Shown here piece by piece: positions 16,656 to 22,866 of a stretch of DNA of 22,866 nt (within the stretch, counting starts at the first letter, position 1; each line of letters begins with the position of its first letter). The notes beneath the pieces are model-generated. The model had not been told where the DNA came from. It was given only the letters and a program-made list of their open reading frames with translations, and ran no database searches. The translations under genes were made by a program, and so were the position numbers. Origin of the DNA: Flammeovirgaceae bacterium (lineage in GTDB: Bacteria; Bacteroidota; Bacteroidia; Cytophagales; Cyclobacteriaceae); the NCBI GenBank assembly GCA_022616575.1, contig JAKEEN010000269.1, positions 1-22,866 of the forward strand, in the 5' to 3' direction.

Positions 16656-17036
16656 ATGGCACGTATACAAGGTGTTGATATTCCGGTAAACAAGCGTGGC
16701 GAGATATCGCTCACGTATATCTTCGGTATTGGCCGCAGATCTGCTCAGCAAATTTTGACTGGTGCAGGCGTTACCTGGGACAAAAAAGTAAAAGATTGGT
16801 CAGACGAGGAGGCTAACGCCATCCGCTCGATCATTTCTGAACAATTTAAAGTGGAGGGTAACCTTCGCTCTGAAATCCAGCTGAGCATAAAGCGCCTGAT
16901 GGATATCGGTTGCTACCGTGGTCTTCGCCATCGCAGAGGTTTACCGGTGCGCGGTCAGACTACCAAGAACAACGCCCGTACCCGAAAAGGTAAGCGTAAG
17001 ACGGTAGCCAACAAGAAGAAGGCAACTAAAGGCTAG
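16656..17036 (+). CDS. rpsM: 30S ribosomal protein S13
   Basis: 126 residues. S13 sits in the head of the small subunit and contacts P-site tRNA. The start [20 protein letters not shown], the helix-hairpin-helix [11 protein letters not shown], and the C-terminal [19 protein letters not shown] followed by [16 protein letters not shown] are all typical. It is followed by an 82-base gap filled with a repeat array before rpsK. Confidence 0.98.
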   Translation: MARIQGVDIPVNKRGEISLTYIFGIGRRSAQQILTGAGVTWDKKVKDWSDEEANAIRSIISEQFKVEGNLRSEIQLSIKRLMDIGCYRGLRHRRGLPVRGQTTKNNARTRKGKRKTVANKKKATKG

Positions 17037-17047
17037 TAATAATTTAT

Positions 17048-17115
17048 GATTTGCGATTTTAAGATTTGAGAATAAGAACCAAATCAAAAATCAAAAGTCA
17101 AAAATCTAAATTCAG
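17048..17115. repeat. inverted pair of 7-base-period repeat arrays between rpsM and rpsK
   Basis: The right half is an exact heptamer ladder: AAATCAA (17081), AAATCAA (17088), AAGTCAA (17095), AAATCTA (17102), AATTCAG (17109), ending three bases before the rpsK ATG. The left half (17048-17070) has the complementary theme GATTTGC, GATTTTA, AGATTTG. Together they could fold into a long imperfect hairpin. A similar ladder precedes eno. Confidence 0.6.
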
Positions 17116-17118
17116 AAT

Positions 17119-17517
17119 ATGGCAACTGCTGAAAAGAGAAAAGATAAAGCAAAAAAGAGGGTAGTAAATGTAGAGGCTGTAGGACAGGCTCACATCCATG
17201 CTACGTTCAACAACATCAACATTTCTATGACCAACTCAACAGGTCAGGTGATCACGTGGTCATCGGCCGGTAAGATGGGTTTCAAGGGCTCAAAGAAAAA
17301 CACTCCGTATGCAGCTCAGATGGCTGCTCAGGATTGCGCTTCCAAAGCTTTCGAACTCGGCTTGAGAAAAGTAGAGGTGTTTGTGAAAGGCCCTGGTGCC
17401 GGACGTGAGTCTGCCATCAGAACGATTCAGGGAACTGGCATTGAAATCACTGCGATTCGCGATGTAACTCCGCTGCCACACAATGGTTGCCGTCCGCCTA
17501 AGAAAAGAAGAGTTTAA
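17119..17517 (+). CDS. rpsK: 30S ribosomal protein S11
   Basis: 132 residues. S11 lies in the platform near the E site and anti-Shine-Dalgarno region. Motifs: [55 protein letters not shown] and the end [16 protein letters not shown]. The basic N-terminal tail ([11 protein letters not shown]) is slightly long. It is preceded by a heptamer repeat array in place of a clear ribosome-binding site. Confidence 0.98.
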   Translation: MATAEKRKDKAKKRVVNVEAVGQAHIHATFNNINISMTNSTGQVITWSSAGKMGFKGSKKNTPYAAQMAAQDCASKAFELGLRKVEVFVKGPGAGRESAIRTIQGTGIEITAIRDVTPLPHNGCRPPKKRRV

Positions 17518-17538
17518 AATATTTAAGAATAAAGTAAC

Positions 17539-18144
17539 ATGGCAAGATACACAGGTCCTCGCGCCAGAATATCAAGAAGATTTAACGAGCCTATTTTAGG
17601 TGAGAACAAAGCGCTTCAAAAGAAGAACTATGCTCCCGGAATGCACGGCCGTGGCAAAAAGCGCAAGCAGTCAGAATATGCTATTCAGCTTGCAGAAAAG
17701 CAGAAGGCAAAATATATCTACGGATTATTAGAGCGCCAGTTTGCCAAGTTGTTTGATACAGCTTCACGCAAGTCGGGTGTAACGGGTGAATTGTTGTTGC
17801 AATTGCTCGAGGCTCGCTTAGATAACACGGTGTATCGTTTAGGTATTGCACCTACCCGCAGGGCAGCGCGTCAATTAGTTTCTCATTGCCATATTACGGT
17901 GAATGGTGAAATTGTAAACGTACCTTCTTATACACTTCGTCCCGGTGATGCGGTTGGTGTTCGTGAACGATCTAAGTCTTTGGAAGTAATTACGAATAGC
18001 TTAAGCGTACAGGGAGCGAAAAAATACAATTGGCTCGAGTGGAATGTTCAGGAAATGGAAGGTAAGATTATCAATCTTCCTCCTCGCCAGGATATTCCGG
18101 AAAATATCAACGAGCAGTTGATCGTTGAATTGTACTCGAAGTAA
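17539..18144 (+). CDS. rpsD: 30S ribosomal protein S4, zinc-free type
   Basis: 201 residues. S4 is a primary 16S binder that nucleates small-subunit assembly. The N-terminal segment ([18 protein letters not shown]) has none of the Cys residues of the zinc-binding type. The S4 RNA-binding domain is clear: [34 protein letters not shown]. The end [16 protein letters not shown] is typical. In E. coli S4 represses the alpha operon; nothing in the sequence shows this here. Confidence 0.98.
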   Translation: MARYTGPRARISRRFNEPILGENKALQKKNYAPGMHGRGKKRKQSEYAIQLAEKQKAKYIYGLLERQFAKLFDTASRKSGVTGELLLQLLEARLDNTVYRLGIAPTRRAARQLVSHCHITVNGEIVNVPSYTLRPGDAVGVRERSKSLEVITNSLSVQGAKKYNWLEWNVQEMEGKIINLPPRQDIPENINEQLIVELYSK

Positions 18145-18167
18145 TTCTAACATTTAAAAAAACTACT

Positions 18168-19157
18168 ATGTCGATATTAGCATTTCAAATGCCAGAGAAG
18201 GTTGTAATGGAAAAGTCTGATGATTTTCACGGACATTTCACATTCAAGCCTCTGGAAAAAGGATACGGTGTAACGATTGGTAACGCCCTCAGAAGAATCC
18301 TCCTTTCTTCATTAGAAGGATATGCCATCACCGGGATTAAAGTTCCGGGTGTATTACACGAGTTCTCAACGATTGAAGGAGTTGTTGAAGATGTAGCAGA
18401 GATCATTCTGAACCTGAAAATGGTTCGCTTCAAGAAAGTGGCTGATAGCGTGGAGAGCAAGATTACTGTGAACATCAAGAAGCAGAAGCAATTCAAGGCT
18501 GGCGATATTTCAAAATTCACAACAGGTTTCGAGATTCTGAACCCTGAGCATGTGATCTGTAACCTCGATGAAGCCGCTCACTTTGAAATTGAATTAACAC
18601 TTGAAAAAGGAAGAGGTTATTTACCAGCAGAAGAGAATAAGCCAACGGAGCAAGTTTTCGGTTTCATTCCTATCGATGCGATCTTTACTCCGGTGAAGAA
18701 CGTAAAATTCAGCGTTGAGAACACGCGTGTTGAGCAAAAGACTGACTACGAAAAGCTTTTGGTTGATATTGAAACAGATGGTTCTATCCACCCCGAGAAA
18801 GCATTAGAAGGCGCTGCATTTATTTTGATTCAGCACTTCCGCCTGTTCTCTGACAAGTCGATTGAACTCGAAACCGGTAAGGATGCAGAAGTTGAGCAAG
18901 TAGATGAAGAGATGCTTCATATGCGCAAGCTGCTGAAAACACAGCTTCATGACCTGGATCTTTCTGTTAGAGCCTACAACTGCTTGAAAGCAGCTGATGT
19001 GAAAACATTGGGTGACTTAGTACAACTCGAGATTTCTGACATGATGAAGTTCAGAAACTTCGGTAAAAAATCACTGGCCGAATTAGAGCAATTAGTTGCC
19101 GACAAGGGTCTTACCTTCGGAATGGATCTTGCAAAATATAAATTGGAAGAAGATTAA
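18168..19157 (+). CDS. rpoA: RNA polymerase alpha subunit
   Basis: 329 residues, normal. The alpha dimer is the scaffold for polymerase assembly. The N-terminal domain shows the dimer-interface signature [20 protein letters not shown] (38-57), then [18 protein letters not shown]. The C-terminal domain (about 245-329), which contacts upstream DNA and activators, carries [20 protein letters not shown] and [13 protein letters not shown]. Both domains are complete. It stands between rpsD and rplQ, its usual place. Confidence 0.98.
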   Translation: MSILAFQMPEKVVMEKSDDFHGHFTFKPLEKGYGVTIGNALRRILLSSLEGYAITGIKVPGVLHEFSTIEGVVEDVAEIILNLKMVRFKKVADSVESKITVNIKKQKQFKAGDISKFTTGFEILNPEHVICNLDEAAHFEIELTLEKGRGYLPAEENKPTEQVFGFIPIDAIFTPVKNVKFSVENTRVEQKTDYEKLLVDIETDGSIHPEKALEGAAFILIQHFRLFSDKSIELETGKDAEVEQVDEEMLHMRKLLKTQLHDLDLSVRAYNCLKAADVKTLGDLVQLEISDMMKFRNFGKKSLAELEQLVADKGLTFGMDLAKYKLEED

Positions 19158-19168
19158 GCGATAAGCTC

Positions 19169-19690
19169 ATGAGACACGGAGATAAAATAAATAATTTAGG
19201 AAGAAAGACCAGCCACCGTAAAGCGCTGCTTTCCAACATGGCATCTTCCCTGATTTTAAATAAACGCATTACTACCACCGTAGCCAAGGCTAAGGAATTG
19301 AGAAAGTACGTAGAGCCGCTGATTACACGCGCAAAGGATGATACTACGCATTCAAGACGGATGGTGTTTTCGTACCTTCAAAACAAGGAGTCTGTAAAGG
19401 CTTTGTTTGGTGAAGTGGCATCGAAGACATCAGAGCGTCCAGGTGGCTATACCCGTATTATCAAGTTAGCAGACGTTCGCCAGGGAGATAATGCTGAAAT
19501 GTGTCTGATCGAGTTAGTGGACTTCAATATGATCTACGGTCAAGAAGGTGCTGAGAAGAAAGGCAAGACCCGCAGAGGCAGAAAGCCTGCGAAAAAAACT
19601 GATGCAAGCGCAGAAACAGCAACGGTTGAGGCTTCTGCCGAAGAGAAAAAGCCGGCCAAAATAAAGAAAGCCACTAAAAGCAAAGAATAA
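19169..19690 (+). CDS. rplQ: 50S ribosomal protein L17 with basic C-terminal tail
   Basis: 173 residues, against about 120-130 in most bacteria. The core is standard: [39 protein letters not shown], and [20 protein letters not shown]. From about residue 125 a tail of Lys, Ala, Glu and Thr begins ([18 protein letters not shown]), low in complexity and probably disordered. It is the last gene of the ribosomal block; a strong terminator lies 25 bases downstream. Confidence 0.97.
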   Translation: MRHGDKINNLGRKTSHRKALLSNMASSLILNKRITTTVAKAKELRKYVEPLITRAKDDTTHSRRMVFSYLQNKESVKALFGEVASKTSERPGGYTRIIKLADVRQGDNAEMCLIELVDFNMIYGQEGAEKKGKTRRGRKPAKKTDASAETATVEASAEEKKPAKIKKATKSKE

Positions 19691-19714
19691 GTTGAAAAGA
19701 GACTTTAAATACCG

Positions 19715-19750
19715 GGGATTGGACGCGAGTTCAATCCCTTTTTTGTTTTT
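19715..19750 (+). terminator. intrinsic terminator of the ribosomal operon
   Basis: A ten-pair stem GGGATTGGAC (19715-19724) with GTTCAATCCC (19729-19738), one pair being G-U, is closed by the GNRA tetraloop GCGA. It is followed by TTTTTT, G and TTTTT (19739-19750). This is a textbook Rho-independent terminator and separates the rplQ unit from carA. Confidence 0.92.
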
Positions 19751-19776
19751 CATGAATCTAAATCACTTAACTCGGT

Positions 19777-19784
19777 TATTTTTG
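19777..19784 (+). promoter_or_regulatory. probable -7 element of carA, near-leaderless
   Basis: TATTTTTG matches the Bacteroidota -7 consensus TAnnTTTG and lies between the rplQ terminator and carA. Its end is only six bases before the carA ATG, so transcription would begin at or next to the start codon. No TTG is found at the expected 17-23-base distance upstream, which lowers confidence. Confidence 0.5.
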
Positions 19785-19790
19785 TAGCCA

Positions 19791-20887
19791 ATGAATCAAA
19801 AAGCATATTTGTACCTGGCAGACGGCCTTCTCCTTGAAGGAAAAGCGATCGGGAAGATCGGTACCACAGGGGGTGAAATTTGTTTTAATACAGGAATGAC
19901 CGGTTATCAGGAGATTTACACAGACCCCTCGTACTACGGACAGATTATTGTAAACACCACTCCGCATATTGGTAATTACGGTACCGTTGTTGAAGAACAG
20001 GAGTCGTCAAAACCTAAAATTGCGGGACTGGTTGTTAATGATTTTTCAGAGGTGTACAGTCGCTTTACTTCAAAAGAAAGTCTTCAGGAATATTTAGAGA
20101 AGTATGGAGTAGTGGGTATCTCTGATGTTGATACCCGAATGCTGGTGCGCTATATCCGAAGCAAAGGAGCTATGAATGCCCTTATTTCGTCAGAGCTAAC
20201 CCCTGATCAAATGAAGGAGCAAATCAAGAAAGTCCCCTCCATGGATGGCCTTGAGTTGTCGTCTGTGGTAACTACCAAAGAGGCTTATCTTGTTGGTGAT
20301 TCATCAAGCAAGTATAAAATTGCGGCTCTTGATTTGGGGATCAAGACGAACATTCTAAGAAATCTTTCGAAGAGGAACTGTTACATCAAGGTGTTTCCTG
20401 CGAAATCCACCTTTCAGGAAATGGAAGCGTGGAATCCTCACGCTTACTTTATTTCCAATGGCCCAGGAGATCCATCGGTAATGTCTTATGCAGTAGATAC
20501 TGTGAAGGAGATTTTAGTTGCAGACAAACCCTTGTTTGGGATTTGCCTTGGGCATCAGATCCTGGCACTGGCATCAGGTGTGTCCACATATAAAATGCAT
20601 CATGGTCACCGCGGGCTCAATCATCCGGTTAAGAATCTGGTTACAGGTTTAGGTGAGATGACTTCGCAAAATCATGGTTTTGCTGTGAGTGAAAAGGATA
20701 TTGAAAAAAATAAGGATGTGGAAGTTACACATGTTCATCTGAATGATCAGACAATCATGGGTATCAGATTGAAAAGCAAAAAAGCATTCTCCGTTCAATA
20801 TCATCCGGAAGCGTCACCGGGACCTCATGATTCAACCTATCTCTTTGATCAATTCATTGAGATGATTAAGTCAATGAAAAATGAACC

Positions 20888-20906
<19 letters not shown>
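19791..20906 (+). CDS. carA: carbamoyl-phosphate synthase small (glutaminase) subunit
   Basis: 371 residues. The subunit hydrolyses glutamine and passes ammonia to CarB, which makes carbamoyl phosphate for pyrimidine and arginine synthesis. The N-terminal domain has GEICFNTGMTGYQEIYTDPS and the family turn HIGNYG. The C-terminal class I amidotransferase domain has ISNGPGDPS (221-229), the nucleophile Cys252 in GICLGHQ, and the partners His338 and Glu340 in QYHPEASPGP. All catalytic residues are present. carB is not in the window. The last seven codons are built from the heptamer GTTAATN, part of the repeat array that runs to eno. Confidence 0.97.
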
Positions 20907-22275
<1,369 letters not shown>

Positions 22276-22282
22276 TTAGCTG

Positions 22283-22320
22283 CAAGCTTTGTCAAAACTG
22301 CTTGAAGCTTGAGGCTTGTT
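22283..22320. repeat. heptamer repeat and inverted repeat after eno
   Basis: Three units GCTTGAA, GCTTGAG, GCTTGTT start at 22300, 22307 and 22314. CAAGCTT (22283-22289) is the inverse of AAGCTTG (22305-22311), so a 7-bp hairpin is possible just after the eno stop. A short GTTTTC follows, but this is too weak to call a terminator. The last unit supplies the TTG of the next promoter. Confidence 0.5.
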
Positions 22321-22345
22321 TTCTGAGACATTATCACTATCTTCG
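22316..22345 (+). promoter_or_regulatory. Bacteroidota-type promoter of the ftsB-like gene
   Basis: TTG (22316-22318), 19 bases, then TATCTTCG (22338-22345), one mismatch from TAnnTTTG. The spacing equals that of the rplC and rpsH promoters. Transcription would start near 22350, about 14 bases before the next ATG. Confidence 0.55.
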
Positions 22346-22363
22346 ATATTATTTTTTAAACTT

Positions 22364-22654
22364 ATGCCAAGCCGATTGCCCAAGCCGCTTCGCAGCTTTT
22401 ATTTTTTAGGCGGTTTATTCTTCGTTGTGTGGATGTTTTTTCTTGACTCCAACGATTTGATTTCACGTTTCCGGATGTCAGCAAAACTCAATTCTCTTGA
22501 GAATGAAAAGGAATTCTATCAGGAGAAAATAGCGGAAGTGCAAAAGGACAGAGATGAGCTATTCGGCACACGTGAATCTTTGGAAAAATTCGCACGCGAA
22601 AAATATTTAATGAAAAAAGAAACCGAAGATGTGTTTATTGTCGTTGAAGACTAA
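22364..22654 (+). CDS. ftsB: FtsB/DivIC-like septum formation initiator protein
   Basis: 96 residues from the ATG at 22364; an in-frame TTG at 22316 falls in the promoter and is rejected. The plan is a short basic cytoplasmic end, one membrane segment at about 12-27 (FYFLGGLFFVVWMFFL), then a coiled coil at about 38-68 (LNSLENEKEFYQEKIAEVQK). It ends with the family motif LEKFAREKYLMKKETEDVFI. Such proteins join FtsL and FtsQ in the divisome and help activate septal wall synthesis. A place directly downstream of eno is also common in proteobacteria, which supports the call. The gene symbol is by analogy; divIC is an equivalent name. Confidence 0.88.
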   Translation: MPSRLPKPLRSFYFLGGLFFVVWMFFLDSNDLISRFRMSAKLNSLENEKEFYQEKIAEVQKDRDELFGTRESLEKFAREKYLMKKETEDVFIVVED

Positions 22655-22657
22655 ACC

Positions 22658-22866
22658 ATGAAAAAAATTGCAACCCTTTTTGTCTTTATCTTAATTACGC
22701 CTCTTGTATTCGGTCAGGGAAAAGATAACAGCCTAAAAGGAGTGCCTGTTCAAGAAAGAATTGTCTTTGGTGGTGGAATGGGATTAAGCTTTGGAAGCCA
22801 GCAGGATTTTATTTCACTCTCACCTCTTATTGGGTATAAACTTACTGCAAAATTGATAGCGGGAAC
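22658..22866 (+). CDS. exported protein, probable outer-membrane barrel, 3' end cut by the window
   Basis: The frame starts at ATG 22658, three bases after the ftsB-like stop, and stays open to the window end (69 codons visible). MKKIATLFVFILITPLVFGQ is a signal peptide. The next part (RIVFGGGMGLSFGSQQDFIS, SPLIGYKL) reads like the first strands of a small outer-membrane beta-barrel, a common Bacteroidota type. Function cannot be named from this fragment. It is probably cotranscribed with the division gene. Confidence 0.75.
   Translation, partial: MKKIATLFVFILITPLVFGQGKDNSLKGVPVQERIVFGGGMGLSFGSQQDFISLSPLIGYKLTAKLIAG

Noticed and set aside
22316..22363. Longer ftsB-like protein from a TTG at 22316
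   Set aside because: That TTG is the -33 element of the promoter, and the family plan starts with the short basic segment after the ATG at 22364.

Overview
The window is chromosomal DNA from a member of the Bacteroidota, most likely a Cytophagales-type bacterium. Three things suggest this. Promoters fit the Bacteroidota form (TTG, 19 bases, TAnnTTTG) rather than the -35/-10 form. Ribosomal proteins S14, S4 and L36 are of the zinc-free type. The order rplQ-carA-eno-ftsB and the short secreted or beta-barrel proteins also fit. No rRNA is present, so the genus cannot be fixed.

Layout. (1) 1-2977, plus strand: the 3' part of a large TPR/CHAT-protease protein, then a 262-residue exported, probable outer-membrane barrel protein four bases later. 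(2) 2980-4942, minus strand: an ATPase and a permease of a FecCD/BtuCD-type metal-chelate importer with overlapping ends. (3) 4943-5149: a divergent intergenic region holding a strong Bacteroidota promoter for the ribosomal operon. (4) 5150-11510: rplC-rplD-rplW-rplB-rpsS-rplV-rpsC-rplP-rpmC-rpsQ-rplN-rplX-rplE-rpsN, tightly packed. rpsJ, which usually heads this cluster, is absent. (5) 11511-11664: a terminator-like hairpin overlapping a second strong promoter. (6) 11665-19690: rpsH-rplF-rplR-rpsE-rpmD-rplO-secY-map-infA-rpmJ-rpsM-rpsK-rpsD-rpoA-rplQ, closed by an excellent intrinsic terminator. (7) 19791-22866: carA, eno, an FtsB/DivIC-like division protein and the start of another exported protein.

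The ribosomal block makes 28 ribosomal proteins plus the core of the Sec channel, methionine aminopeptidase, IF-1 and RNA polymerase alpha. Synthesis, export and N-terminal processing of proteins are therefore co-expressed with transcription capacity. Two short genes, rpmD and rpmJ, are easy to miss and are included.

The genes are mostly ordinary housekeeping genes, and I see no clear new multi-gene system. The most interesting signals are in the gaps: a promoter nested in a terminator, a 22-base palindrome inside the operon, and degenerate arrays with a 7-base period, often in inverted pairs, in three gene gaps, two of them ending right before a start codon. Less conserved protein features also deserve a look: an RGG-rich S3 tail, an importer ATPase lacking the Q-loop glutamine, and the CHAT/barrel gene pair.
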